A DNA stretch of 64,000 bases from Pseudomonadales bacterium (GCA_019634925.1 JAHCAL010000004.1:349651-413650); one strand, 5' to 3'. Counted from the first letter of the stretch, positions 1 to 11,466 are shown. The notes: generated from the letters alone by a model not told the origin. Made by a program: numbers and translations.

Positions 1-14
1 AGAGGCTCGCACTG

Positions 15-1901
15 CTACTTCACCGGTCCCGACCCTTCCCCGCTCTCCGACACCGGCGCCAGCTCGAATGCGAGCAGGACATTGCCGGGCAACTGGCCGA
101 ACCAGCTGTATCCCGACTGCACGTACAGCATGTCACCCGCCGGCAGCGCCGCGGCACTGTCGATGGAGCCACCGTGCGCGGGCACGCCGTTGATGGTTTC
201 GAAAGGCCGCGCGGTCTCGAACGACCACAGGGGCACACCGTCATGCGTCGAGTGGGCCGTCAGGCGGCCGTTCAACGCGCCGGCGAAGACCACACCCGGC
301 ACGCTGCTCACGGCCGCGGAGTAGCCGTAGTACCAGGGGCACTCGGGCCAGGGTTCGGTACGGGCGTTGTACGCCTCGAGCGTGGTCTCGCAGCCGCGCG
401 CGAGCGGGTGGTCCCAGAGCACCCGACCATCGTCGATCGAGAGCGCGAACAGCGCAGGCCTTGGGGTATAGCCGGCCAGCGGCCACTCCGGGTCCGCGAT
501 CGGCACGAACAGCCGCTCGCCTTCGAGCGCCATGCCCCAATGTACACCGCCGAGCCAGGATCCCTGCGACAGCCGACGCTGCCACATCACACGGCCGCGG
601 TCATCCGGGTCGAGCGCATGCACCTCGCCGGACTTCTGGCCGGCCAGCAGGATCGGTTTGCCGGCACTGGTGCGTGCCATGATCACGCTGGCGCCGAAGT
701 CGTGGTCCGGGCCACGCTCGGGCGGACAGTTCGCCCCGAGCGGCCAGGTGGTACAGGCATCGTTGTAGGCGTCGCCTTCGGTCGCCTGAAAGATCCAGCG
801 CACCGCGCCGGTCGCCATGTCCAGCGCGATGATCGCGTCGCTCGTCCCGGTCGCCGGAGAAGACGCATTCTGCCCCGTGCCGACATAGATCACGCCGCGT
901 TCCGGGTCGATCGCCGGCGTGGTCCAGACCGTCGCACCCGACGGCCCCCACTGCTGCACGCCGGCCGAACTCACGAACGTCGGGCGGGCGTCCTCCGTGG
1001 TTCGCGTGGTCCACAGGATATCGCCACTGTCCGCGTCCAGCGCGAGTACGGCACCGTGGCTCCTGCAGCAGGGGTGCTCGTCGCGTCGCGCTACGCCGAC
1101 TTCGTAGGATGACAGCGGAACGAACACGCGCGCGCCGTGCTGAACCGGCGAACCGGTGGTGGTCGACCACTCGAACAGTCCGACCGGGCGCCGCCAGACG
1201 GTGTCGCCGGTCAGTGCGTCGACCGCGAATATCTCGGCCCCGAAGTTGCCGAAGTAGAGCGTCGCCCGACCTCTGCTGGTGCCGAGGTGCAGCGCGGTTC
1301 TGAGCGGCGTGTCGAAGCGCCGCGCCCAGCGCACGCAGCCGCTCGCGCGGTCGAGCGCGAACAGCTGCCCGCTGACGGTCCCGAGGAACAGCGTGTTCCC
1401 GGCGATGACCGGCGCCGACCGCATGTCCGACGTCTCCGGGACGCCGAACGCCCACTTGAGGCGCAATCCGGCGACGTTGCCCGCATCGATCGCGGTCGTG
1501 GTGGGGCCCTGGAAGGCGGTGTTGGCGTCGTCCAGGCCCCAGCGCCGCACCGCGACCGGCTCGATTTCGATCGCGGAATCGGCGCAGTAGGCGCTCGCGG
1601 GCAGTTCGTGCACGCCTTCCGGACGCCCGGCGAGGAACGCCATGAGCGCACCGAGCGCGTCGCGGTCGAGCCCATCGGCGTGGACACGCATGCTGCCGCG
1701 CGTCAAGGCATAGCGCAGGCGCGCGTGGTTCATCTGGCGCAGGGCGGTGAGCGCCGGCGCACGCGTTTCGCCGGTCTGGTCGTGGCAGGCCGCGCAGCGG
1801 GTTTCGTAGAGCGTGGCGCCCGTGTCCGCTGCCCGGGCGCCGGCGACGACGGTCAGCCCCGCCCAGCCGAGCGTCCAGATGAGCAGACGCAGTCCGCTCA
1901 C
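15..1901 (-). CDS. Secreted haem c/PQQ-type quinoprotein dehydrogenase (PVA-dehydrogenase-like)
   Basis: Probable periplasmic dehydrogenase that oxidises an alcohol with pyrroloquinoline quinone and passes electrons to its own c-type haem. I place the start at a GTG that overlaps the stop of the upstream hydrolase (GTGA); an ATG 33 bases further upstream would put charged residues before the leader. From the GTG the protein has about 628 residues: signal peptide 1-24 (ends GARA), a CAACH haem motif at 36-40, then a beta-propeller with repeated ALDxxxGxxxW blades. An adjacent CysCys pair (DEHPCCRSHG) could form the vicinal disulfide known in PQQ alcohol dehydrogenases, and DHDFGAS is a plausible cofactor or metal segment. 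Haem N-terminal to the propeller resembles polyvinyl-alcohol dehydrogenases. The substrate is not shown by the sequence. Confidence 0.8.
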   Translation of the reverse strand: MSGLRLLIWTLGWAGLTVVAGARAADTGATLYETRCAACHDQTGETRAPALTALRQMNHARLRYALTRGSMRVHADGLDRDALGALMAFLAGRPEGVHELPASAYCADSAIEIEPVAVRRWGLDDANTAFQGPTTTAIDAGNVAGLRLKWAFGVPETSDMRSAPVIAGNTLFLGTVSGQLFALDRASGCVRWARRFDTPLRTALHLGTSRGRATLYFGNFGAEIFAVDALTGDTVWRRPVGLFEWSTTTGSPVQHGARVFVPLSSYEVGVARRDEHPCCRSHGAVLALDADSGDILWTTRTTEDARPTFVSSAGVQQWGPSGATVWTTPAIDPERGVIYVGTGQNASSPATGTSDAIIALDMATGAVRWIFQATEGDAYNDACTTWPLGANCPPERGPDHDFGASVIMARTSAGKPILLAGQKSGEVHALDPDDRGRVMWQRRLSQGSWLGGVHWGMALEGERLFVPIADPEWPLAGYTPRPALFALSIDDGRVLWDHPLARGCETTLEAYNARTEPWPECPWYYGYSAAVSSVPGVVFAGALNGRLTAHSTHDGVPLWSFETARPFETINGVPAHGGSIDSAAALPAGDMLYVQSGYSWFGQLPGNVLLAFELAPVSESGEGSGPVK

Positions 1902-2887
1902 GGGGACTCGCCGAGCAGGTGGCTCTGCAGCCATTCGATCTGCATGGCCAGCGCGCGGTCATAGCTCTCGCCACGATAGAGGTCGTAGTGCTTGCCCGGC
2001 AGCTTCGCGTACCGAGCGGGTACGCGGTGCCGGATCTGGTGGTACAGCGCCTCGCCCATGATGCGGATGTCGAACAGCTCTTCGTTCTCAGCGTCGACGA
2101 TCAGCGTCGCCGCCTGCAGTTCGTCGGCCCGCGAAAACGGATCGTAGTGATACGACTTGCCCCAGTTCATCACGCCGCGCAGTCCCGGCAGCCCGGCCTC
2201 GGCGCCCGGAAACGGCGGGAGCTCGCCGCGTGCCCGCGCGGTACGGTGCGCAAGGGCGGTGGTCCGCGAAAGCGGGCTGCCATCGGGAATGAACACGATC
2301 CCGCCGAGCGGGTTCACGTTGCCGATCTGGGCGATCAGTACCCGCGTGCGCGGATGGTCGATGGCCGCCTGCAGGGCCAGCCCGCCACCGAGGCTCGTAC
2401 CCCAGACCCCGATGCGCGCCGGGTCGACCTGCGTCTCACCGAGCAGAAACGCCATGGCATTGCGCACGTCCTCGAGGAACATCAGTGGGTCGACCAGTTC
2501 GCGCGCCTCGAGCCAGCCGTCATCGCGTCGGCGCAGCGGCTCCCCTTCCGCGGGCACGCGGTCGCCGGGAAAGTACAGGCCCGGGCTCTCGCCCCAGGTG
2601 CGATAGTCGAAGGTGAGCACGACGATGCCGAGCCGCGCGAAGTGCGGTGCATAAGCCTGGTTGAGATGCGACTTGACCCCGCCCCAGCCGTGCACGAGCA
2701 GCAGTCCGGGCAGGCGCGCATCCGGCGCGGCATCGGCACGCAGCCAGAGATCCGCGGCGAGTGGCGTGCCGTCGCTCCAGATCACCACGCTGCGCCGCTC
2801 CACGCCGTCTTCCGCCGCAGCCTGCAGCCCGCCCGGAGCTCCCGCGCCGAGCAGCGCGAACAGTACAACGACCAGGATTCCACGCAT
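1898..2887 (-). CDS. Secreted alpha/beta hydrolase
   Basis: Exported alpha/beta-hydrolase of about 329 residues. The chosen ATG follows a GGGAGAGG ribosome site and begins a signal peptide (MRGILVVVLFALLG, ending near LQA); an in-frame ATG 60 bases upstream would bury it. Visible elements are the oxyanion region LLVHGWGG, the nucleophile elbow GTSLGG (Ser), and a late GKHYDLY that could hold the catalytic His. The family includes esterases, dienelactone hydrolases and oxidised-polymer hydrolases. The gene is first in a two-gene operon; its stop overlaps the start of the quinoprotein by 4 bases, so the pair probably oxidises and then cleaves one extracellular or periplasmic substrate. The exact substrate is unknown. 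Confidence 0.8.
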   Translation of the reverse strand: MRGILVVVLFALLGAGAPGGLQAAAEDGVERRSVVIWSDGTPLAADLWLRADAAPDARLPGLLLVHGWGGVKSHLNQAYAPHFARLGIVVLTFDYRTWGESPGLYFPGDRVPAEGEPLRRRDDGWLEARELVDPLMFLEDVRNAMAFLLGETQVDPARIGVWGTSLGGGLALQAAIDHPRTRVLIAQIGNVNPLGGIVFIPDGSPLSRTTALAHRTARARGELPPFPGAEAGLPGLRGVMNWGKSYHYDPFSRADELQAATLIVDAENEELFDIRIMGEALYHQIRHRVPARYAKLPGKHYDLYRGESYDRALAMQIEWLQSHLLGESP

Positions 2888-3056
2888 CGTTCCTCTCCCT
2901 TGTGATGAACCGTGCCGAAGTGTCCGACCCCAGATTTCAAATATCAAGTATGTATTTCATCCCAATGCTCGTGTATGTATACAATTCGTGAAGGTCAACC
3001 GCGGGAACCGCGGGCGCAGCGTATAATCGGCGCGCCACAATCGAGTCCCGGACAGG
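2888..3056. promoter_or_regulatory. Divergent promoter/operator region of hydrolase operon and tandem-TetR gene
   Basis: AT-rich intergenic region in a GC-rich context. It holds GTATGTAT twice as a direct repeat (2948-2955 and 2973-2980, 25 bases apart), the perfect palindrome TGTATACA (2976-2983), two CCGCGG palindromes separated by GAA (2999-3004 and 3008-3013), and a consensus -10 box TATAAT (3022-3027) for the rightward gene. No good -35 is visible; the CCGCGG pair lies where one would be. These are natural candidate sites for the adjacent regulator to control itself and the hydrolase/quinoprotein operon. Confidence 0.5.
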
Positions 3057-4313
3057 ATGGCGCGCCCAGACACCCGGCCTGAGTTCCTGATGAACAACCG
3101 CAGCGCTTCGAAGCGGGAAGCGAAACTCGCCGAGATCCTGGTCGTGGCGACACGTCTCTTCAATCAGCGCGGTTTCCTCGCGACCACGATGGAGGAGATC
3201 GCCGAGGCGCTGGCCATGAATCCAGCCAGCCTCTACCACTACTTCCGCGGCAAGGAAGAACTGGCCTACCAGGTCTATGTCCGCAGCTGCAGCGCACGCC
3301 GTGCCCAACTCGAGGCCGCCGGGGCCGGCGTCGGGTCGGGGCTCGCCCGCATCGAGCGGTTCCTGGACAACCTGCTGACCGAGGAACACCGACCGGCACT
3401 CCTGAGCGAAGTCGGCGCGCTGCGCCCCGAATGGGCCGAGCACGTCCGGCGTGCCCAGCGCGACAACATCATCGCGGTGCAGTCGATGGTCGCCGACGGC
3501 GTGCGGGACGGCTCGATCGCACCCACCGACCCCGCGCTCACCGGCATCGCGGTGCTCAGCATCGTGGAGTGGATGACCTTCTGGTACAGCCCCCGGCTAC
3601 GTTATCCACGCGAACGGATCATCGAACTGTTCCGGGACGTGATCGTCAACGGCATCACCCCGCCCGACGCGCGACCGTTCGAAGTGCCGGTGATAACGCC
3701 GGCCTTTCCTCCGGCACCCGCACCGGATCCGTTCGACCGCGAAGCCATCTCGGCACTGAAGCTCGAGCGCTTCCTGAAGGTCGCGATGGAGTCGTTCAAC
3801 CGGATCGGCGTCCACGCGACCTCGATCGACCAGTGCGCGCGGGAGTTGAACCTCACCAAGGGGGCGTTCTACTACTACTTCGAGAACAAGGAAGAGCTGC
3901 TCTATCGCTGCTACAAGCGCGCACTGGCATTCAACTGGACCGCCGCCACCCACCTGCAGCCCCGCGACCCGGTGGAACGCGAGGTGTTGTGGCGGCGCTC
4001 GCTGTTCGAGCGGCACGTGAGCGAACACGGTCCGTTTCCGACCTATCACCACGTGACCTTCCTCGCGCCGGCACACCGCGACGAGATCATGGCGGAACTG
4101 ATGAAGCAGCAGGCCGCCGACGTGAAGATCGTGGGCGACGCCGTCGAAGCCGGTTTCTACCGCCGGGTCGAGCCGTTCCTGGCGGAAAAGGTGCGCGCCG
4201 GTCTGACCAACTGGTTTCCGACCTGGTACTCGCCGGCCGGACGCGCCACGCCGACCGAGGTCGCCGACAACCACTCGCGCCTGTTTCTCTATGGGCTGAA
4301 GCCGCGGTCCTGA
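3057..4313 (+). CDS. Tandem TetR/AcrR regulator (two TetR domains in one chain)
   Basis: 418-residue transcription factor made of two TetR units. The first helix-turn-helix domain spans about residues 23-70 (TTMEEIAEALAMNPASLYHY, then FRGKEEL) and the second about 232-285 (SIDQCARELNLTKGAFYYY, then FENKEEL). Each is followed by a helical ligand-type region of about 130-150 residues, joined by a Pro-rich linker (about 212-226). Most TetR proteins are about 200 residues and dimerise, so one chain here could act as a covalent pseudo-dimer, or a dimer could present four DNA-binding heads. It is divergent from the hydrolase/quinoprotein operon, its most likely target, and preceded by TATAAT at 3022-3027. 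The inducer is unknown. Confidence 0.9.
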   Translation: MARPDTRPEFLMNNRSASKREAKLAEILVVATRLFNQRGFLATTMEEIAEALAMNPASLYHYFRGKEELAYQVYVRSCSARRAQLEAAGAGVGSGLARIERFLDNLLTEEHRPALLSEVGALRPEWAEHVRRAQRDNIIAVQSMVADGVRDGSIAPTDPALTGIAVLSIVEWMTFWYSPRLRYPRERIIELFRDVIVNGITPPDARPFEVPVITPAFPPAPAPDPFDREAISALKLERFLKVAMESFNRIGVHATSIDQCARELNLTKGAFYYYFENKEELLYRCYKRALAFNWTAATHLQPRDPVEREVLWRRSLFERHVSEHGPFPTYHHVTFLAPAHRDEIMAELMKQQAADVKIVGDAVEAGFYRRVEPFLAEKVRAGLTNWFPTWYSPAGRATPTEVADNHSRLFLYGLKPRS

Positions 4314-4338
4314 CCGCCCTGCCGCAGGATCTTGAGCC

Positions 4339-5304
4339 CTACCCGCCGAACAGGATCCACTGGTAGCCGACGAACGCGAGCAGCAGCAGGCCGCCCTCGA
4401 GCCGGTTGATCCGGCCGACCCCGCGAAACCCGTACGCCATGCCGAACAGCAGCAGGGTGAGCAGCACCATGATCGGTATGTCGCGGGTCAGCACTTCGGG
4501 CGGAAAGGCGCCCGGAGCGATGATCCCCGGCAACCCGAGCACGGCGAGCGTGTTGAAGGTATTGGAACCGACGATGTTGCCGACCGCGAGATCGTCCTCC
4601 TTCTTGAACGCCGCCATGATCGACGCGGCGAGTTCCGGCAGGCTGGTGCCCACCGCCACGATGGTCAGGCCGATGATCAGATCGCTGACACCCAGCATCT
4701 GGGCCAGGTCCACCGCGGCCCATACCAGGAGCCGCGAGCTCGCGAGCAGCACCACGAGGCCGATGACGAGCCACATGACCGCAGCGCCGTTGCTGACCGG
4801 GCGCGGCAGCTCGGCCGTGAACTCCGCAACCAGCGCGTCGCTCGGATCGCCGCGCCCACGGACCGCAACCTGCACCATCCAGTACAGCATGATCGCGAAG
4901 GCGACCAGCAGGAGAACGCCGTCCAGCCGATCGATCCGGCCGTTGCTGAGCAGCACCCAGCCGGCGAGTACCGCCGAGAGCAGGATGGGCAGCTCGCGCT
5001 TCAGTACCATCGAGTGCACCTCGATCGGCCGGATCAGCGCAGCCGCGCCGAGGATCAGCGCGATGTTGGTGATGTTGGAGCCGATGGCATTGCCGATCGC
5101 GAGACCGGGATTGCCCTGCCAGGCGGCAATCCCGGATACCATCAGCTCCGGCGCCGACGTGCCGAACCCGACGATGATGACGCCGATCAGCAGGGGCGAG
5201 ACGCGCAGATTGCGTGCCAGCGCCGAGGCGCCAAAGATGAATCGTTCCGCGGAGAAGATCAGGATCACGAGGCCGGCGAACAGGTACCCGAGCGACATCA
5301 GCAC
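4339..5304 (-). CDS. Calcium/sodium antiporter (CaCA family, YrbG-like)
   Basis: Inner-membrane cation exchanger of about 321 residues. The two alpha-repeat signatures of the CaCA family are present in inverted halves: GFGTSAPELMVS near the N-terminus and AVGTSLPELAASIMA in the second half; the acidic Glu of each sits in the ion site. About ten hydrophobic segments are visible. I start at a GTG six bases after GAGGAAG; an ATG two codons later is the alternative, and longer N-termini are charged and unlikely. The gene converges on the tandem-TetR gene and is divergent from gapdh. Ion specificity cannot be read from the sequence; Ca2+/Na+ is the usual assignment. Confidence 0.88.
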   Translation of the reverse strand: MLMSLGYLFAGLVILIFSAERFIFGASALARNLRVSPLLIGVIIVGFGTSAPELMVSGIAAWQGNPGLAIGNAIGSNITNIALILGAAALIRPIEVHSMVLKRELPILLSAVLAGWVLLSNGRIDRLDGVLLLVAFAIMLYWMVQVAVRGRGDPSDALVAEFTAELPRPVSNGAAVMWLVIGLVVLLASSRLLVWAAVDLAQMLGVSDLIIGLTIVAVGTSLPELAASIMAAFKKEDDLAVGNIVGSNTFNTLAVLGLPGIIAPGAFPPEVLTRDIPIMVLLTLLLFGMAYGFRGVGRINRLEGGLLLLAFVGYQWILFGG

Positions 5305-5412
5305 GTGGGACTTCCTCGACTGCTTGCGGTCAAAATCGCGGGCCTTGCAGCTCGCCGCGGGCACCCCGGGCACCCGGCAGCGAGCAGCTTACCGGTTACA
5401 GGAGTCCATGCC

Positions 5413-6414
5413 ATGAAAAGAATTGCCATCAACGGTCTCGGACGCACGGGACGGGTCATGCTGCGCCGGTTCCTGACCGGGGACGCGCCGTCGGGACTGG
5501 AACTGGTCGGGGTGAACGACATCGCCGATGCCGACGACATCGCCTACCTGACCACCTACGACTCGGTTCACGGGCGGCTCCCGGAACCGGTGCGGGTCGA
5601 GGACGGCGCGCTGGTCTACGGCGGCCGCCGTGTCCCGGTGTTCGGCGAGTCCGCGCCCGAGCAGCTGCCATGGGCACGGCTCGGCGTGGACGTCGTGATC
5701 GAAGCCACCGGCGCGTTCACCGCCCGTGCGGCTGCCGCACGCCACCTGGCTGCCGGCGCCCGGCGGGTGCTGGTCGGCGCCCCCAGTCCGGACGCCGACG
5801 TCACCCTGGTGCTCGGTGTGAACCCCGGTGATTTCGACGCGGACGCACACCAGGTCGTGTCCAACGCGTCCTGCACCACCAATTCGCTCGCGCCGGTACT
5901 AATGGTCCTGAACCGGTCGTTCGGGCTCGAGGAGGTGGTCGCCACCACGGTCCATGCCTATACCGCGTCGCAGGGGATCGTGGACAAGCCGGCGAAGAAA
6001 AAGCACCGCGGGCGGGCTGCCGCGGTGTCCATGATTCCCACCAGTACGGGCGCGGACGCGGCCACGGTCCAGGTGCTGCCGCAGCTCGCCGGGAAGCTGC
6101 GCGCGATCGCGATCCGGGTCCCGGTGCCCAACGGTTCGCTCACCGACATCAGCGCGCGCCTGACGCTCCCCGCGGATCCGGACGCGATCAATTCAGCGCT
6201 GGCCGCCGCGGCAGGCGGCGAGCTCAGCAGCATTCTCGGCTACACGGAGGAAGAACTGGTCTCGGTGGACATCATCGGCCGCCGCGAATCCGGCATCGTG
6301 CACGCGCGCTCGACCGCGAGCACGGGACGGCTGTGCAAGGTCCTGGTCTGGTACGACAACGAGACCGGCTACGCCGCGCGCTGCCTGGACATGATCGCGA
6401 CGCTTCCCCTGTAA
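5413..6414 (+). CDS. gap: Glyceraldehyde-3-phosphate dehydrogenase, type I
   Basis: NAD-dependent phosphorylating GAPDH of glycolysis and gluconeogenesis, 333 residues, the usual length. The ATG follows ACAGGAG. The N-terminal Rossmann motif INGLGRTGR, VNDIAD at the adenosine ribose position, catalytic ASCTTN (Cys154), HAYTASQ, STGADAATVQVLPQL and the C-terminal WYDNETGYAARCLD are all present. Some positions are non-standard for the close family (GLGRTGR rather than GFGRIGR, Leu/Val changes), so it may be a secondary paralogue; no pgk, tkt or pyk gene flanks it. Single-gene unit converging on the FabH-like gene. Confidence 0.9.
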   Translation: MKRIAINGLGRTGRVMLRRFLTGDAPSGLELVGVNDIADADDIAYLTTYDSVHGRLPEPVRVEDGALVYGGRRVPVFGESAPEQLPWARLGVDVVIEATGAFTARAAAARHLAAGARRVLVGAPSPDADVTLVLGVNPGDFDADAHQVVSNASCTTNSLAPVLMVLNRSFGLEEVVATTVHAYTASQGIVDKPAKKKHRGRAAAVSMIPTSTGADAATVQVLPQLAGKLRAIAIRVPVPNGSLTDISARLTLPADPDAINSALAAAAGGELSSILGYTEEELVSVDIIGRRESGIVHARSTASTGRLCKVLVWYDNETGYAARCLDMIATLPL

Positions 6415-6432
6415 GCGGCGGCAACGCACCGG

Positions 6433-7557
6433 TCAGCGTTTGCGCACCACCAGGCTGCCGATCGAGTAACCGGCGCCGAACGAGCAGATCACGCCGTGGT
6501 CGCCCGCCACTAGGTCCTCGTGATGCAGGCAGAACGCGATGATCGATCCGGCCGACGCGGTGTTGGCGAATTCGTCCAGCACGATCGGCGCTTCGTCGGG
6601 CGAGGCATCGCGGCCGAGCAGGCGCCGCGTGATGAGCTGGTTCATGTTGATGTTCGCCTGGTGCAGCCACCAGCGACGGATGTCGGGCACCGCGAGCCCG
6701 ACCGCAGCCACCTGGGCTTCGAGGTGGTCGGCCGCCATCGGGCAGACCTCCTTGAACACGCGCCGCCCGTTCTGATGGAACAGGTTCTCCGGCCCGAACG
6801 GCTCGGTGTCCTCCGCATGGGCGACATAACCGAAGTTCGAGCGGATGTTGCTCGAGTACAGCGTCATCGCGCGGCTGCCGAGCACCGTGTAACCGTGCGG
6901 CGCGGTGCACGTCTCGGCGCGCTCGAGCACCATCGCGGTGGCGACGTCGCCGAAGATGAAATGGCTGTCGCGGTCGCAGTAGTTCACCTGCGGCGAAGTG
7001 AGCTCCGGATTGATGACCAGCACGCCGCGCGCGGAGCCGGCCTTCAGCGCATCGCTCGCGCGCTGCAGCGCGAACGTCGCGGCCGAGCAGGCGACCAGCA
7101 TGTCGAAGCCGAACCCGGCGATGCCGAGCGCGTGCTGCACCTCGATCGCGATGGCCGGATAGGCGCGCTCGGTGTAGGCGCACGAGACGATGACCATGTC
7201 GATGTCGCTGGGTGACTTGTGCGCGTTCGCGAGCGCGATCCGGGCGGCGTTGAGCGCCATTTCGGCCTGGTGCGAAAGCGCGTCCTCGCCGCGGTGCGGT
7301 ATCCGCGGCCGCATGCGCTCGACCTCGAGCGTACCGTCCTTGACATAGATGTAGCGGCTGCGGATGCCCGAGGCCTTCTCGATGAACTCGGCGCTCGAAT
7401 GCGGCTTGGCCTCGAGCGTCCCGGCCGCGATGGCAGCGGCGTGCTGCGCGTTGTACCGGTCGACCCACGCGTTGTAGCTGGCGACGAGTTCCTCGTTCGT
7501 GATCCGGTGTTCGGGGCGCCACAGACCGGCGCCGCTGATCACCACTGCTGCATCCAT
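6433..7557 (-). CDS. FabH-like beta-ketoacyl-ACP synthase III
   Basis: Thiolase-fold condensing enzyme of 374 residues with the KAS III Cys-His-Asn triad: Cys157 (LVACSAATF), His299 (WWLHQANINM), Asn332 (EFANTASAG). It is about 50 residues longer than classical FabH, with an N-terminal insertion (about residues 25-60) seen in a divergent FabH-like group of gammaproteobacteria. It would condense an acyl-CoA or acyl-ACP starter with malonyl-ACP. It lies outside any fab cluster, next to folE2, so its acyl substrate and whether it starts ordinary fatty acid synthesis are open. Independent single-gene unit with 49 bases to folE2 upstream. Confidence 0.85.
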   Translation of the reverse strand: MDAAVVISGAGLWRPEHRITNEELVASYNAWVDRYNAQHAAAIAAGTLEAKPHSSAEFIEKASGIRSRYIYVKDGTLEVERMRPRIPHRGEDALSHQAEMALNAARIALANAHKSPSDIDMVIVSCAYTERAYPAIAIEVQHALGIAGFGFDMLVACSAATFALQRASDALKAGSARGVLVINPELTSPQVNYCDRDSHFIFGDVATAMVLERAETCTAPHGYTVLGSRAMTLYSSNIRSNFGYVAHAEDTEPFGPENLFHQNGRRVFKEVCPMAADHLEAQVAAVGLAVPDIRRWWLHQANINMNQLITRRLLGRDASPDEAPIVLDEFANTASAGSIIAFCLHHEDLVAGDHGVICSFGAGYSIGSLVVRKR

Positions 7558-7606
7558 GGATATGACTCCCCCGGGATCCGGATAGGCGAGGACGGCGGCC
7601 TGCCGC

Positions 7607-8569
7607 TCAGGGAATCGGCTGGTAGCCGTCCTTCACGCCCTTGGTGAACACGCCCACCGCATCGTGGGCGTGCAGGCTCTCGTGATGCTCGATGCGCACC
7701 CAGAAGTCGTCCAGCCGCCGGTCGGCATCGAGCGCGTGCTTGAGCTTGCGGCCGGCGTCTTCGATGAACATCAGGTTCTGGCCGTTGAGGCGTGCGAATT
7801 CCTGTTCGTCCTCGCGTTTGACGGCGGTCTGCACCGGCGTCTTGAGGGTCGCCTCGATCTCGTCGATCAGCGCCGTGATGGGAAACTCCTCGAGGCCGTC
7901 GGCAATGCGCGCCAGGACCCAGGCATGGCTGCGCTGGCTGTGCGGTGTGGCGACGATCCCCTGGCTGGTGCCGAGCCAGGCCTTGACCTCGCTCGCGCGC
8001 ACGTTGCCCGAGGCGCCGAAGTCTTCCTCGAACCGGTTCTGGATCAGCTGGCGCGCGAGCGCGGCCGATTGCGGGCAGGTGGACGAGTACTGCACGCCGA
8101 GGCGTACCTCGATCGCGATCTCGCCGCGGCTGAGCGTACCCTTGATCGACACGGGATACGCGTTCCAGCCGGAGTTGTCGCTTACCAGCGCCTTGCGGCG
8201 CAGGTAGTAGTCGAAGTCGAACTGGATGAAGACCTGGGTGCTGAGGTCGCGGTGGCTCTCTAGCACGCTCGCGAGCATCAGCTTGAGTCCGGCCGGCGAC
8301 AGGGCGCGGGTCTCGGCGTGTTCGTCGAGGATCAGGTACAGGCGGGACATGTGGATGCCCTTGGCCAGTTCGTCGGCCAGGTCCACGTAGATCTGCACAC
8401 GGGTCTGGGCCTGCCGGCTCGCGCGTCCGTCGCGGATCAGGAGCGGCTGATGAATACCGCTCATGCCGACCCAGTCGAGCGTCGCATGCGGCTGCTGGAG
8501 CCCCATGCTCGCGACGTCGGGCATCTCGTTCACGGCGACGAGTTCCGGTTTGTTCGTTCTGTTGGCCAT
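7607..8569 (-). CDS. folE2: GTP cyclohydrolase FolE2 (type IB)
   Basis: Converts GTP to 7,8-dihydroneopterin triphosphate, first step of folate and queuosine-precursor synthesis. About 320 residues from the ATG giving MANRTNKPELVAV; earlier in-frame residues lack a credible start. The family signature with the active-site Cys is SSTCPQSAALAR, and the N-terminal half contains the conserved MSRLYL segment. FolE2 works with several divalent metals and often serves as the zinc-independent isozyme of FolE. Whether a folE exists elsewhere cannot be seen. queG, the last step of queuosine synthesis, is also in this window, though in a separate unit. Confidence 0.9.
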   Translation of the reverse strand: MANRTNKPELVAVNEMPDVASMGLQQPHATLDWVGMSGIHQPLLIRDGRASRQAQTRVQIYVDLADELAKGIHMSRLYLILDEHAETRALSPAGLKLMLASVLESHRDLSTQVFIQFDFDYYLRRKALVSDNSGWNAYPVSIKGTLSRGEIAIEVRLGVQYSSTCPQSAALARQLIQNRFEEDFGASGNVRASEVKAWLGTSQGIVATPHSQRSHAWVLARIADGLEEFPITALIDEIEATLKTPVQTAVKREDEQEFARLNGQNLMFIEDAGRKLKHALDADRRLDDFWVRIEHHESLHAHDAVGVFTKGVKDGYQPIP

Positions 8570-8658
8570 GCGCTGCTCCGCCTCCGACCCCGCCGACTGC
8601 CGCCGGGACCGGCCGGGCATTGTAGCGAAACGCCCCGCCACCCGCACAAGCCGCCCGA

Positions 8659-8856
8659 TCAGCCGCGCAGCGACTCGCGTTCCGTGTCGGTCAGCACGCG
8701 GGACTCCTCCTCCAGCATCACCGGAATGCCGTCCCGGATCGGATAGGCGAGCCCGCTGGCCCGGCACCAGAGTTCATCGGTCTCGCGGTGGTACACGAGC
8801 GACGCCTTCGTGACCGGGCAGACCAGGATCTCGAGCAGTTTCGCCTCGATGGGCAT
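8659..8856 (-). CDS. Trm112-like small protein (YcaR type)
   Basis: 65-residue protein with the Trm112/YcaR pattern: [11 protein letters not shown], a later [19 protein letters not shown] and an acidic C-terminus. In many relatives Cys pairs bind zinc; here only two Cys remain (CPVT and WCRA), so a full zinc site is doubtful. Trm112 proteins activate methyltransferases in eukaryotes and archaea; the bacterial role is unclear, and in enterobacteria the gene sits near kdsB/lpxK. Here it lies just after purA on the same strand (38-base gap), so it is probably the last gene of the hfl-purA transcript. Confidence 0.85.
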   Translation of the reverse strand: MPIEAKLLEILVCPVTKASLVYHRETDELWCRASGLAYPIRDGIPVMLEEESRVLTDTERESLRG

Positions 8857-8894
8857 GGTGACTCCTGCGCGACAGGCGAGCCAAAGGCTCGCTC

Positions 8895-11382
<2,488 letters not shown>

Positions 11383-11466
11383 GACGCGTTTCCTGAGGCG
11401 GGCGATTGGGCTCGTTGGAATTGGGGATCAGGGCGGCGCCTTGGCTGCGCGGCCGCGACCGGGCGC

